Notes: a model not told the origin generated them from the sequence alone. A DNA stretch of 64,000 bases from Roseinatronobacter alkalisoli (GCF_028745735.1 NZ_JAQZSM010000001.1:416648-480647), one strand, 5' to 3'; positions 8,865 through 18,500 are shown, counted from the stretch's first letter. Numbers and translations are program-made.

Positions 8865-9494
8865 GTGGTGTTCAAACGACGAAATCCAAGGAATTTTCGC
8901 CAGAGACTGGTGAATCTCTTCGTTCCGGGCGGGGGATGGGGGCGGTCCGCCAGTTATGTCATGCATCGGTTGCGCCGATTGCCTGACAGCCCTGAACGAA
9001 TCGCGCGCGGCATTGCGGCAGGCGTTGCTGTCAGTTGCACGCCACTGTTCGGATTGCATTTCGTGGTATCGGGGATCGTGGCATGGCTGTTGCGCGGCAA
9101 TATACTTGCATCCCTGCTGGCGACATTCTTCGGCAACCCTTTCACCTTTCCGATCATCGCGCTTTCGGCGCTGGAATTAGGCAGCTTCATTCTGGGCATT
9201 GATAACACGTTGCAGGGCAAGCACGCGATCCGCGCCTTCGGGGCTGTATGGGCGGAATTGTGGCACAACAGTGTATCGATGTTTACGTCAGAACCGGTCA
9301 GTTGGCAGAATATGGCGCATTTCGGGTGGGATGTGTTTGCGCCCTATATGCTGGGCGGAACGATCATCGGTGTGATCTGTGGTGTACCAGCCTATTTTCT
9401 GTCATTACCCCTGATCCGCGCCTATCGCAAACGCCGGATCAAGAAGGTGCAGGAACGGTTTGAACAGGCACGGAAGAATGATCAGGCACGGTGA
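8865..9494 (+). CDS. DUF2062 membrane protein
   Basis: 209 residues from the GTG at 8865, preceded by GAATGAAGGT. An open frame reaches back to 8763 but would overlap rsh by 62 bases, and the start VVFKRRNPR matches how family members begin. The DUF2062 core includes SPERIARGIAAGVAVSCTPLFGLHF and a membrane segment at FFGNPFTFPIIALSALELG, with further helices toward the C-terminus and a basic tail. Function unknown; the family is regularly linked to rsh-pdxJ in Rhodobacterales. Confidence 0.87.
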   Translation: MVFKRRNPRNFRQRLVNLFVPGGGWGRSASYVMHRLRRLPDSPERIARGIAAGVAVSCTPLFGLHFVVSGIVAWLLRGNILASLLATFFGNPFTFPIIALSALELGSFILGIDNTLQGKHAIRAFGAVWAELWHNSVSMFTSEPVSWQNMAHFGWDVFAPYMLGGTIIGVICGVPAYFLSLPLIRAYRKRRIKKVQERFEQARKNDQAR

Positions 9495-9581
9495 ATAATC
9501 TGCGCAGTCATTGAGTTTGGCGCGTCACCCGCTATGGTGTGACGCGATGACAGGTAAGGCATTGTGAATGCGGGGATCAGC

Positions 9582-10337
9582 ATGAATGGACGAACAGACC
9601 GGCCTTTGCGCCTTGGGGTGAATATTGACCATGTGGCCACCTTGCGCAATGCACGTGGCGGACGCGACCCTGACCCGGCCCGCGCGGCCAGACTGGCGCA
9701 GCAGGCCGGCGCCGACGGCATTACCCTGCATCTGCGCGAAGATCGCCGCCATATTGTGGACGCGGATGTGCCCGCTGTGATGGCGGCGGTGACATTGCCC
9801 ATCAACCTGGAGATGGCCGCCACGGCCGAAATGCAAGCCATCGCGCTGGCGCATAAGCCGCATGCCGTGTGCATTGTCCCCGAACGGCGCGAAGAACGCA
9901 CCACCGAAGGCGGGCTGGACGTGGCCGCAGATGTGGACCGGTTGCACGATTTCATCGCACCCCTGCGTGCCGCTGGCAGCAGGGTTTCGCTGTTCATCGC
10001 ACCGGATGAGGCCCAGGTGGAAGCGGCGGCGCGCGTTGGGGCGCAGGTTGTGGAACTGCATGTCGGCGCCTATTGCGAGTATTGCGCAGACGGGGATGAC
10101 GCAGCGTGTGATGCCGAGCTGCGTCGCTTGTTCACCGCGTCTGCGCTGGCCCATGAACTGGGGCTGGAAGTGCACGCAGGGCATGGGTTGAATTTCAGCA
10201 ATGTCGGTCCGATCGCGGCAATTCCCGAATTGGTGGAACTGAATATCGGGCATTTCCTTGTGGGCGAGGCCGTGTTCATCGGGCTGGACGCTGCGATCCG
10301 TGAAATGCGCAGGCAAATGACCCAGGCGCGGATGTGA
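9582..10337 (+). CDS. pdxJ: Pyridoxine 5'-phosphate synthase
   Basis: Condenses 1-deoxyxylulose 5-phosphate with 3-amino-2-oxopropyl phosphate in vitamin B6 synthesis. Signature stretches: [61 protein letters not shown] and [14 protein letters not shown] prefer the ATG at 9582 (251 residues) with a GGGGA upstream; a GTG at 9564 would add 6 residues. It is followed after 7 bases by acpS. Confidence 0.95.
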   Translation: MNGRTDRPLRLGVNIDHVATLRNARGGRDPDPARAARLAQQAGADGITLHLREDRRHIVDADVPAVMAAVTLPINLEMAATAEMQAIALAHKPHAVCIVPERREERTTEGGLDVAADVDRLHDFIAPLRAAGSRVSLFIAPDEAQVEAAARVGAQVVELHVGAYCEYCADGDDAACDAELRRLFTASALAHELGLEVHAGHGLNFSNVGPIAAIPELVELNIGHFLVGEAVFIGLDAAIREMRRQMTQARM

Positions 10338-10344
10338 TCGGGAA

Positions 10345-10746
10345 ATGATATTGGGGGTGGGCACCGATCTGGCGAATATCGACCGGATCGCGGGCACATT
10401 GGCGCGGTTTGGTGACCGGTTCCGCAACCGCGTCTTCACCGAAGAAGAACTGGCGCGAGCGCGCAGGCGGGGCGATGATGTCGCGACCTATGCCAAGCGC
10501 TGGGCTGCGAAAGAAGCCTGTTCCAAGGCGCTGGGCACTGGTCTTGCCATGGGAATATCATGGCGGGACATGTGGGTGACAAACCTGAAGGGGGGGCAGC
10601 CGGTCATGCATGTATCCGGATGGGCGGCCGCCCGTCTTGCAGACATGACACCGCCGGGACATGAGGCCGTGATTCATGTCAGCCTGACAGATGATTTTCC
10701 ATGGGCGCAGGCATTTGTTGTGATCGAGGCGCGGATTCTACGTTGA
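10345..10746 (+). CDS. acpS: Holo-[acyl-carrier-protein] synthase
   Basis: 133 residues. The family motifs are [14 protein letters not shown] at the start (metal-binding Asp8) and [14 protein letters not shown] near residue 52-65 (catalytic Glu-Lys). It attaches 4'-phosphopantetheine from CoA to the serine of acyl carrier proteins; an ACP with the required DSL motif is encoded at 40357. It is in an operon with pdxJ. The usual next genes in this order group, lepB-rnc-era-recO, do not follow; only recO is found, inverted, at 13095. Confidence 0.94.
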   Translation: MILGVGTDLANIDRIAGTLARFGDRFRNRVFTEEELARARRRGDDVATYAKRWAAKEACSKALGTGLAMGISWRDMWVTNLKGGQPVMHVSGWAAARLADMTPPGHEAVIHVSLTDDFPWAQAFVVIEARILR

Positions 10747-10817
10747 TCGGCCTATTGATATCTGACATATGATAGTGCATAGATAAACTATCATTTCTTT
10801 GGTTCAGAATATTCCCA

Positions 10818-11069
10818 ATGATGACCGCCGCCCAGATGCGCGCCGCGCGCGCCCTGCTTCGCATTGATCAGAAAACCCTTGCCGAACTGGCGGGCCTGTC
10901 AGTGCCGACAATCCAGCGTATGGAATCCAGCGATGGCGATGTGCGCGGTGTCGTCGACAGCCTGATCCGCGTTGTCACCGCGCTGGAGAACGCCGGTATC
11001 GAACTGATCGGCGAAGGCAGTGTCAGCCAGACCGGGGGGCGTGGTGTGCGTTTGAAACCGCCATCCTGA
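10818..11069 (+). CDS. XRE-type helix-turn-helix protein
   Basis: 83 residues. The Cro/C1-type HTH spans most of the protein: AAQMRAARALL, DQKTLAELAGLSVPTIQRMES, with helix 3 in the last segment. A short tail follows. It lies 78 bases upstream of a SulP transporter on the same strand, so it may regulate that gene. An inverted-repeat-like A/T-rich stretch precedes it (TATGATAGTGCATAGATAAA). Confidence 0.85.
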   Translation: MMTAAQMRAARALLRIDQKTLAELAGLSVPTIQRMESSDGDVRGVVDSLIRVVTALENAGIELIGEGSVSQTGGRGVRLKPPS

Positions 11070-11147
11070 AGGCCATCCCAGCGGAATAAATGCCGCGACT
11101 GCGGCCTCTCCATCAGCGCAGAACAGTACACAAGGTGCAGCCTCGGG

Positions 11148-12854
11148 ATGACCAGATCGAAACTTGACCAACACCCACGCCCGAGCTTCGCTGAACAATT
11201 CGCACCGAAATTATTGACGGTGCTGCGCGAAGGCTATGGGGTGACGCAGCTTCGCGCGGACGCAGTTGCCGGGTTGACCGTCGCTATTGTCGCCTTGCCG
11301 TTGTCCATGGCGATCGCAATTGCGTCAGGCGCAACGCCTGCACAGGGGCTTTACACAGCGATTGTAGGCGGGTTCATCGTGTCCTTGCTGGGCGGGTCAC
11401 GCTTCCAGATCGGGGGCCCTGCGGGCGCGTTCATCGTGTTGGTGGCGACAACGGTTGCGCTGCATGGAATGGACGGGTTGATTCTGGCAACATTTCTGTC
11501 GGGGTTCATGCTGGCCGCAGCGGGCTTCCTGCGGTTGGGAACCTTTGTCAAGTTCGTGCCGTTTCCCGTAACGGTCGGGTTTACGGCGGGTATTGCTGTC
11601 ATCATCTTTGCCAGCCAGATCAAGGAATTATTCGGTCTGACACTGACGCGGGAACCGGGCGGGTTGCTGGAAAAGCTTCCGGCACTCTGGCTGGCGCGTG
11701 ATAGTCTGACGCCCGCAGCACTTGTACTCTCATTGGCGACCATCGCACTGATTGTGGCGGTACGGCGCTGGCGGCCAAACTGGCCGGGTATGCTGATTGC
11801 GGTCGGTCTGGCGTCGGTGGTGGCGGCGTTGTGGAACCTGCCGGTTCAGACGATTGGGACGCAGTTCGGGGGCATTCCGTCCACACTGCCAGCACCAGGC
11901 CTGCCTGCGGTGACATGGGCCAAGGTCGTTGCTGTGCTGCCGGCGGCACTGTCCTTTACGCTTCTGGGGGCGATTGAATCATTGCTGTCTGCGGTTGTCG
12001 CAGATGGCATGACCGGGCGACGACACCGGTCGAATTGCGAACTGGTCGCGCAGGGCGCGGCCAATATCGGCACATCGCTTTTTGGTGGTTTCTGCGTGAC
12101 CGGCACCATCGCGCGGACCGCAACGAATGTGCGCGCGGGTGCCTATGGCCCCGTTGCGGGAATGTTGCATGCAGTGTTTTTGCTGCTGTTCATGCTGCTT
12201 GCTGCGCCGCTGGCGGGGTATATTCCGTTAGCGGCATTGGCCGGGGTGCTGGCGGTGGTGGCATGGAACATGATCGAGAAAACCGCCATTTCCATCCTGC
12301 TGCGGTCCGGCTGGGGTGAAGCCACCGTGCTGGGCGTGACCTTTTTCCTGACCATCTTCCGTGACCTTACCGAAGCAATTGTGGTGGGGGTCGCGATCGG
12401 GTCAATCCTGTTCATTCACCGGATGGGCCGCGCCACTGCCATAGATGCGCAGACCCCGTTTGTTGCCCGTGACGAGGCCGACATGGCACGCCCGCGTGCG
12501 GCCTATGGCGATGGCCTGGCGGCGAATCCCGATGTGGTGGTCTACCGGATTTCCGGGGCGTTGTTTTTCGGCGCGGCGGCAAGTATCGGGTCGGTGCTGG
12601 ACCGGATACAGGACAATCACAAATCCCTGATCGTGGATTTTTCGTCGGTGCCGTTTCTGGATTCAACCGGCGCGAACATGATCGAGGAACTTGCGCATAA
12701 GGCGCAGAAACGCGGTGCAACGCTTTGGCTGACCGGGGCCAGCCGGGACGTGCGGCGCGTGTTCCTGACGCATGGGTTGCGCAAGCCGCTGGTGCGCTAT
12801 GCCCCAAGCGTTGACGCCGTGCTGTCCGGGCTTGACGGTATGTCAGCGCAGTAG
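11148..12854 (+). CDS. SulP family inorganic anion transporter with STAS domain
   Basis: 568 residues. A membrane domain of multiple helices (about 30-430) begins with LRADAVAGLTVAIVALPLSMAIAIASG, the SulP signature. A C-terminal STAS domain (about 455-560) contains FSSVPFLDSTGANMIEELAHKA. SulP proteins carry sulfate, bicarbonate or other anions by proton or sodium symport; the substrate cannot be told from sequence alone. The upstream HTH gene is a likely regulator. The gene ends in a nested hairpin. Confidence 0.92.
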   Translation: MTRSKLDQHPRPSFAEQFAPKLLTVLREGYGVTQLRADAVAGLTVAIVALPLSMAIAIASGATPAQGLYTAIVGGFIVSLLGGSRFQIGGPAGAFIVLVATTVALHGMDGLILATFLSGFMLAAAGFLRLGTFVKFVPFPVTVGFTAGIAVIIFASQIKELFGLTLTREPGGLLEKLPALWLARDSLTPAALVLSLATIALIVAVRRWRPNWPGMLIAVGLASVVAALWNLPVQTIGTQFGGIPSTLPAPGLPAVTWAKVVAVLPAALSFTLLGAIESLLSAVVADGMTGRRHRSNCELVAQGAANIGTSLFGGFCVTGTIARTATNVRAGAYGPVAGMLHAVFLLLFMLLAAPLAGYIPLAALAGVLAVVAWNMIEKTAISILLRSGWGEATVLGVTFFLTIFRDLTEAIVVGVAIGSILFIHRMGRATAIDAQTPFVARDEADMARPRAAYGDGLAANPDVVVYRISGALFFGAAASIGSVLDRIQDNHKSLIVDFSSVPFLDSTGANMIEELAHKAQKRGATLWLTGASRDVRRVFLTHGLRKPLVRYAPSVDAVLSGLDGMSAQ

Positions 12855-12855
12855 A

Positions 12856-12901
12856 GTATGTCGCCGGAACGTGGTTTCCGGCTTCGGGCTTTTCGACATA
12901 C
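12856..12901 (+). terminator. Nested hairpin after SulP gene
   Basis: GTATGTCG (12856-12863) pairs with CGACATAC (12894-12901), enclosing an inner hairpin formed by CCGGAA and TTCCGG. The position just after the SulP stop suggests transcript-end formation. There is a TTTT inside rather than after the outer stem, so intrinsic termination is possible but not clear. Confidence 0.45.
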
Positions 12902-13094
12902 GAAGATAATACGCCAAGCCTTTGATGTCGGGGTATGCTGCCTGCATAAAGTGAACCCCTATAACGTGAGATCGGCAGTCCCCGGCCCACCTACGGCGCG
13001 GGCTTTGTGAATGCCTCAAACGCCCGCTTCAGCCCACAATCTTCCACCAGCGGTGGTTTTTCCAACTGATATGATCATGCCCCGGCAGGGGCCA

Positions 13095-13805
13095 TTACAC
13101 CAATGCCGCAATCAACCGCGCGCGCGCTTCGGGCAGGCGCTTTTCCATGGAATGCGCCAGCCAGTGCTGCAGGAAATGCCCGCTGAGCGCCAGCGATTGT
13201 GCCAGATCTGTCGTGTCCAGTGGCGCACCACTGACCAGCGCTGCGGGCAGGGGCAGAAGCCGCGCCGAATATTCGCCCGCTCCTTCGATGGTGACTGCGC
13301 GGCCCGTGCGCGGGCTGACATAAGCCAGCCCCTGCTGCGCGCCCGTCACAGCGCAACGGTCCAGGTCCAGCCCGAAGCCGGTTTCTTCCAGCAATGTCAG
13401 TTCCCAAAGTGCGTAGGACTGCAGCCAGCCCGGCTGACCCAGTGTATCCAGTAGTTCAGTTGTCGCGGCGTACAGGCCCGGATAAGGCGCGCGCTCGGGC
13501 AGGGCGAAGCGGCACAATGCGCAGATTGACCCCAGCGCCAGTAATGCCAGACGATCCCCCAGAATATGCGCGGCACGGGGCTGCAGCAATTCGACGGTGA
13601 AATTGCCCATCTGGTCTTCAAGCCGCGCGCGCCAGTGCAGATCCAGCTGCGCCCCTGGTTGCAGAACAGGGGCCATCCTGCGTGACGCGCCGCCGCGCAC
13701 AGCGCCTGCATGGCGACCATGCAGGGCGGTGAACACCTCTGTCAGGGCGGTCGCTTCGCCATGTTTGCGAACGCTGAGCAATATACCTTGATCACGCCAG
13801 TCCAT
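13095..13805 (-). CDS. recO: DNA repair protein RecO
   Basis: 236 residues from the ATG whose complement is at 13803-13805 (MDWRDQGILL); the frame runs open further upstream but has no family match there. The OB-fold N-terminus (DWRDQGILLSVRKHGEATALTEVF) and the helical C-terminus (LLEETGFGLDLDRCAVTG) fit RecO, which helps RecF/RecR load RecA at gaps. In many Rhodobacterales recO follows era; here it is on the opposite strand, next to a SulP gene and a membrane protein, suggesting a local rearrangement. Confidence 0.9.
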   Translation of the reverse strand: MDWRDQGILLSVRKHGEATALTEVFTALHGRHAGAVRGGASRRMAPVLQPGAQLDLHWRARLEDQMGNFTVELLQPRAAHILGDRLALLALGSICALCRFALPERAPYPGLYAATTELLDTLGQPGWLQSYALWELTLLEETGFGLDLDRCAVTGAQQGLAYVSPRTGRAVTIEGAGEYSARLLPLPAALVSGAPLDTTDLAQSLALSGHFLQHWLAHSMEKRLPEARARLIAALV

Positions 13806-13914
13806 GATGCAAAGCCTTGCCCCGGAGGATGGATTTCGGCAAGTGTTATTGCATGACCGCGTCCAGGAATTCCCATCCCGGGCATAGTAGTTGCAGGAGT
13901 TTCCGGTTTTGCCA

Positions 13915-14520
13915 ATGGATCCGAAATACCGCGTTGTCGCGGGCATGATCGGTACGCTTGCCCTGACCGCGCTGGTTGCGCATTTGCTGTTGCGTATGGG
14001 CAGCGGGGGCGTGTTTGCAGCGCTGTGGCGGTCGGGTGGGTATTTTACCATCCTGACAACCGCGCTGACAGCGGGCACATTCCTTGCCATCGCCATCAGG
14101 GGGCGGCGGCTGTCTTTCGGCTGGATGAGCATGCTGACCCTGTCGATGATCATGGTCGGGCTGGTTTATCACGTCCTGCTGTCGCATCTGTTCAACCCGC
14201 GAGGGTTGCACTGGTGGATTGATCAGGCATTCCACACGGTTTTACCTGCCGCAGTACTGTGGTTCTGGCTGATGGAGGTGACACGCCATGAACCGCGCAC
14301 AGGCGCCCGCCCGTTGTTATGGGCCATCTGGCCTGTCTGTTACGGCGTCTATGCGCTTTTGCGCGGGGCGCTTACGGGCTGGTATCCCTATCCTTTTCTG
14401 AATGTGGCGCGGCTGGGCTGGGATGGGGTGCTGCCCAATCTTGCGGGGGTTGCACTGGTCTTCGTGATTCTGGCCTATGGGATGAACTATATTGGCCAGC
14501 GGATGCCGCTGCGCGATTAG
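13915..14520 (+). CDS. Pr6Pr family integral membrane protein
   Basis: 201 residues from the ATG at 13915; a TTG at 13891 would add 8. About six hydrophobic helices are visible, including RVVAGMIGTLALTALVAHLL, GGYFTILTTALTAGTFLAIA and WMSMLTLSMIMVGLVYHVLL. The HTVLPAAVLWFWLM and YGVYALLRG segments recur in the Pr6Pr family, whose function is not known. Its last 4 bases overlap the convergent glk stop. Confidence 0.75.
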   Translation: MDPKYRVVAGMIGTLALTALVAHLLLRMGSGGVFAALWRSGGYFTILTTALTAGTFLAIAIRGRRLSFGWMSMLTLSMIMVGLVYHVLLSHLFNPRGLHWWIDQAFHTVLPAAVLWFWLMEVTRHEPRTGARPLLWAIWPVCYGVYALLRGALTGWYPYPFLNVARLGWDGVLPNLAGVALVFVILAYGMNYIGQRMPLRD

Positions 14521-15485
14521 CGCGACGCGATATAGGCGGCGCAGCCCGCAAGTGCGGCATAGTCATCTTCGACCAGGGAAACCGGAATACGCTGCACCAG
14601 TGGCGACATGCGCCCCATATCGGTAAAGGCCGATTCGAACCCGAATTGGTCCAGCCATGGGGCAAAAGCGCGCGCTACCCCGCCGATCAGGTAAATCCCG
14701 GCATAGGGCAGGGTGACAAGTGCCAGACTGGCCGCCGTCTGTCCCAGAAGGCGCACATAATGGCGGCCCGTGCTTTGGGCCAAGGTGCAGCCTGTCTCCA
14801 TTGCTGCAAGAATCGCTGCCGCATCCTTGCCACCGGCCAAACCGGCCTGTTCGGCATGGAAACTGTATAAACGTTCCAGTCCTGCCCCGGCCAGAACATC
14901 CTCGACCGAGGCGATCCCGCGCCGCGCAATCAGCCAGTCGGCCAGATCATAGTCATCCTGCCCGTGCAAGGGCAGGTGGATATGCCCGGATTCGGACGCG
15001 GGAACGATGGTCTGACCAGTGCTTGTGGGGAATACCGGCGCGGCATTGACACCGGTTCCCAGCCCGATCACCAGACGCGTGGCCCCTTCGGGCTGTCCCG
15101 GCCTGATGGTGCGAAGATGGCTTTCGGGTAACCCCGCCACAGCATGACCCTGAGCCTGCAGGTCATTCAGGAAATGCACTTTTGCAATGCCATTATCGCG
15201 CGCGATGTCCCGTGCGTTGGCTTTCCATCCCAGATTGGTCATATCCGCATCATCGCCGTGAACCAAGCCAGCCAGTGCAAAGGCGGCTTTTTCCGGCTTC
15301 TCCGCGTGCTGCGACAGGAAGCGCGCAACAATGTCCCCAAGGCCCGCGAATTCCGCATTCCGGAAACGTTTGGTGCTGCTTGCGACCAGACCATGCCCGC
15401 GCGCAAAGGCCATGCGTGTATTCGTGCCACCAATATCCGCGACCAGAACAAGCGGAGCGGAAGTTGTGCTGTGCTGTGCGGTCAT
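14517..15485 (-). CDS. glk: Glucokinase
   Basis: 322 residues, matching the bacterial Glk family rather than ROK kinases. The phosphate-binding motif is LVLVADIGGTNTRMAFA, and VIGLGTGVNAAPVF and YLIGGVARAFAPWL occur in the expected order. It phosphorylates glucose at C6 with ATP. It sits downstream of aglR on the same strand and opposite the alpha-glucoside operon, so it probably handles glucose released by AglA; that pathway link is inference. Confidence 0.93.
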   Translation of the reverse strand: MTAQHSTTSAPLVLVADIGGTNTRMAFARGHGLVASSTKRFRNAEFAGLGDIVARFLSQHAEKPEKAAFALAGLVHGDDADMTNLGWKANARDIARDNGIAKVHFLNDLQAQGHAVAGLPESHLRTIRPGQPEGATRLVIGLGTGVNAAPVFPTSTGQTIVPASESGHIHLPLHGQDDYDLADWLIARRGIASVEDVLAGAGLERLYSFHAEQAGLAGGKDAAAILAAMETGCTLAQSTGRHYVRLLGQTAASLALVTLPYAGIYLIGGVARAFAPWLDQFGFESAFTDMGRMSPLVQRIPVSLVEDDYAALAGCAAYIASR

Positions 15486-15685
15486 GGGGCCAGCCCTTGT
15501 CAGTTCATGGTTGCGCTAACGTGTTTCCCGCGCGTGATAAGACGCTTCTTGCAGGTGCTGCAAGCATTTAAAACCGGAACTGCGCAGCATGTGCGATATT
15601 TCATGACCAATTCCTTTACAGGATCGCCCAGTGATGCACCAGAAGGCACCGCGCATCAGGTGCGGGGCGCGCGCCACGCGCGTGG

Positions 15686-16744
15686 CTACTGGCGCGCGGT
15701 GTCACGCGGGCGGCTTCCGGGTGCGGGGCCTGTGCTTTCGCCAACAATCAATGTTGTTTCCATCAGGCAGGTCAATGGACCCTGACCGGGCGCGGAAATC
15801 AAAGACAGCACCATTTCCGCAGCTTTGCGGCCAGCGTCGCGCACGGAAGATCGTGTCGCGGTGAACAGGGGTACATCGCGCCCATTGGGCAAATAGGACA
15901 GATCATCATCATGGGTAATCACTGACACATCCCGTCCCATGCGACACCCCTGATCGACCAGTGCGCGCCGCAAACCATATGCCACCAGCATGGACGACGA
16001 CAGGAACGCCGTGGGCGGATCGGGCAGGCGCATTAATTCGGTTGCTGCGCTATGGCCGAAAACTTCGGTCATTTCGGCCTGACGCATCAGCGCTGGGTCA
16101 GGGGTGAGGCCCGCTTCGTGCAATGCCTGAAGATAGCCGTTGCGGCGGCGCATGGCGAAATCCATGTTCTCCAGGCCATTGACCAGCGCGATTCTGCGAT
16201 GGCCAAGTTGCAGCAGGAATTCGGTTGCCCGCCGGAAGGACCGGTTATTGTTGATGTCCAGCCAAGAATAGGGCGCATCCACGCCGCTGGAGCGGCCATG
16301 CACCACAAAAGGTACCCCCAATTGTGTCAGCAGGGCAATGCGCGGGTCATTCAGCTTCGGGCCATGGACGATCATGCCATCGACGGCGCCGCGCGCGATC
16401 ATGTCGCGATAGGCCTGGGCTTCGTCCGAATCGGGGACCATGCTCAGGACCATCTCATAGCCCGCGCGGGAATAGGCTTCGCCGGCACCCGCGATGAAAT
16501 CGGCAAAGACAGGGTTCACAATTTCATGGCTGTCCGACAGTGCAATGACATGGCCGATGGCATGTGTGCGCCCCGTGGCCAGACTTCTTGCGCGGGTATT
16601 GGGGTGGTAATTCGCGCGTTCTGCCGCATCCCGGACCCGTTTGCGGGTTTTCGCATTGACTTCAGGATAGCCGTTCAGCGCCCGTGATACTGTCGTGGGC
16701 GACAGGTTCAGAGAGGCTGCGAGTTCTTTCAGGGTGACGCCCAT
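15686..16744 (-). CDS. aglR: LacI-family regulator, probably AglR
   Basis: 352 residues. The N-terminal HTH and hinge helix are clear: VTLKELAASLNLSPTTVSRALNGYPEVN. The rest is a periplasmic-binding-protein-like ligand domain (about 62-340). It is divergent from aglE, and LacI-type palindromes lie between the two genes at 16916-16943. By position and family it should repress aglEFGAK until alpha-glucosides are present. glk lies 200 bases downstream on the same strand. Confidence 0.9.
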   Translation of the reverse strand: MGVTLKELAASLNLSPTTVSRALNGYPEVNAKTRKRVRDAAERANYHPNTRARSLATGRTHAIGHVIALSDSHEIVNPVFADFIAGAGEAYSRAGYEMVLSMVPDSDEAQAYRDMIARGAVDGMIVHGPKLNDPRIALLTQLGVPFVVHGRSSGVDAPYSWLDINNNRSFRRATEFLLQLGHRRIALVNGLENMDFAMRRRNGYLQALHEAGLTPDPALMRQAEMTEVFGHSAATELMRLPDPPTAFLSSSMLVAYGLRRALVDQGCRMGRDVSVITHDDDLSYLPNGRDVPLFTATRSSVRDAGRKAAEMVLSLISAPGQGPLTCLMETTLIVGESTGPAPGSRPRDTARQ

Positions 16745-16915
16745 TGTTTAGTCAAACCGTGTTGGAAAGTTTGATGCAGTATGCGCAAAAAACGCACCGG
16801 CGAAAGCAGTATTTGCAAATTCGGAATGCTGCATGCGCAGCATTGATCAATGAAAACAGGGTAATTGCAACATAATCGATTGACTTGGCAATAGTGATAA
16901 GCGAATGATGCAAAA

Positions 16916-16943
16916 TCCAAAGCGTTTTGGAAAATGATTCCAA
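16916..16943. promoter_or_regulatory. LacI-type operators in aglR-aglE gap
   Basis: Two overlapping palindromes. TCCAAAGC/GTTTTGGA at 16916-16931 is a 16-base site centred on CG with 7 of 8 positions symmetric, the geometry of LacI-family operators. TTGGAA-5-TTCCAA at 16927-16943 shares its TTGGA with the first. They lie about 65-95 bases before aglE and are the natural targets for AglR. Confidence 0.6.
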
Positions 16944-17008
16944 TTTGCTGGGATACTGATCAGCACAAGCCATAAAATTGTGCGCAATGGATCGTCAACC
17001 TTGGGAGG

Positions 17009-18367
17009 ATGACAATGAAAGCCAAGTTTTACGCAGGCGTTGCGACGCTTGCCCTGTTTGCAGGTGGTGCGTTTGCGCAGGACCTGATCATCGCGCCGGG
17101 CACCGACGGGTTCAACTGGGACAGCTATGAGGAATTTTCGTCCGCGCATGATTTCAGTGGCGAAACGATTTCCGTGACTGGTCCATGGCTGCAACCGGAT
17201 GCGGGTATGCTGCGCAACGTGCTTGCCTATTTTGAAGAAGCCACGGGTGCGACTGTCAATTATTCCGGTTCTGACAGCTTTGAGCAGGACATCGTGATCG
17301 CGGTTCAGGCCAATTCCGCGCCCAATATCGCTGTTTTCCCGCAGCCTGGACTGGCATCGGACATGGCGGCCATCGGGGCGCTGTCGCCGCTGGGTCAGGA
17401 AACTGCCGACTGGATGGTCGAAAACTACGCCGCTGGTCAATCCTGGGTGGATCTGGGCAGTTTTGCCAATGCCGATGGCGAACAGGAAATGTTCGGGTTT
17501 TTCTACAAGGTCGATGTGAAGTCGCTGGTCTGGTACAGCCCGGAACAGTTTGACGAAATGGGCTATGATATTCCCGAAACACTTGAAGACCTGAAGGCGC
17601 TTTCGGCGCAGATCGTCGAGGATGGGGGCACGCCCTGGTGTATCGGCCTTGGGTCCGGTGCGGCAACAGGCTGGCCCGCGACCGACTGGGTTGAGGATAT
17701 GATGCTGCGCCTGCATGAGCCGGAAGTCTATGACGGCTGGATCACCAATGAGGTGGCATTCAATGACCCCCGTGTGGTCGAAGCGATCGAGGCGTTTGGC
17801 GAATTCGTGCGCACGGATGGTTGGGCGCAGGGCGGGGCGGAAGCATCGGCTACGACCGATTTCCGCGACAGCCCGGCTGGCTTGTTCCAGATCCCGCCTG
17901 CCTGCTACATGCACAAACAAGCGTCTTTTATTCCATCCTTCTTTCCTGAAGGGGCCGAATTTGGTATTGATTTCGACTTCTTCTACTTCCCGGCGTCAAG
18001 TGAACGTGACCTTGGCGAACCGGTTCTTGGTGCGGGTACGCAATTTGCCATCACCAATGACAGCCCTGCCACGCGCGGTCTGATCGAGTTCCTGAAAGCG
18101 CCCATCGCCCATGAAATCTGGATGGCACAATCAGGGTTCCTGACCCCGCATACCGGTGTGAATCTTGACACCTTCGGCGACGACTCGCTGCGGGCGATGA
18201 ATGAAATCCTGCTGAATGCGACCACGTTCCGCTTTGATGCATCCGACGTAATGCCGGGTGAAATCGGGGCGGGTGCGTTCTGGACTGGCATGGTTGATTA
18301 CACGACCCAAGGCGATGCGCAGGCCGCAGCAGACGCGATCCAGTCGCGCTGGGACGCAATGCGCTAG
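17009..18367 (+). CDS. aglE: Alpha-glucoside ABC transporter, substrate-binding protein
   Basis: 452 residues with a signal peptide (MKAKFYAGVATLALFAGGAFAQ). The start overlaps an in-frame ATG two codons upstream; GGGAGG precedes it. The mature protein has the carbohydrate-binding protein 1 pattern, with long aromatic-rich segments. It is the first gene of an aglEFGAK set divergent from aglR, the same order as in Sinorhizobium and Rhodobacter, so the substrate is likely sucrose, maltose or trehalose type glucosides. A hairpin terminator follows it inside the operon. Confidence 0.93.
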   Translation: MTMKAKFYAGVATLALFAGGAFAQDLIIAPGTDGFNWDSYEEFSSAHDFSGETISVTGPWLQPDAGMLRNVLAYFEEATGATVNYSGSDSFEQDIVIAVQANSAPNIAVFPQPGLASDMAAIGALSPLGQETADWMVENYAAGQSWVDLGSFANADGEQEMFGFFYKVDVKSLVWYSPEQFDEMGYDIPETLEDLKALSAQIVEDGGTPWCIGLGSGAATGWPATDWVEDMMLRLHEPEVYDGWITNEVAFNDPRVVEAIEAFGEFVRTDGWAQGGAEASATTDFRDSPAGLFQIPPACYMHKQASFIPSFFPEGAEFGIDFDFFYFPASSERDLGEPVLGAGTQFAITNDSPATRGLIEFLKAPIAHEIWMAQSGFLTPHTGVNLDTFGDDSLRAMNEILLNATTFRFDASDVMPGEIGAGAFWTGMVDYTTQGDAQAAADAIQSRWDAMR

Positions 18368-18380
18368 GACCGTTTCCGCG

Positions 18381-18410
18381 GGGCCGCGTATTCTGCGGCC
18401 CTGCGTTTTT
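18381..18410 (+). terminator. Intra-operon hairpin after aglE
   Basis: GGGCCGC (18381-18387) and GCGGCCC (18395-18401) form a 7-base-pair stem, followed by TGCGTTTTT. A partial terminator or 3' stabiliser here would give more binding protein than permease, a common arrangement in ABC uptake operons. Confidence 0.65.
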
Positions 18411-18500
18411 CAAGTGGCTTTCTAACGGAAAACGCGGCTGGCGTGGCGTGTTCAGGACTTCGGAACTGACAGGACGCGCGACAGCGAAGGGGGGGGGAAG

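Noticed and set aside
13806..14153. N-terminal extension of recO
   Set aside because: The frame is open but runs under the divergent membrane protein gene and is not RecO-like; MDWRDQG is the family start.
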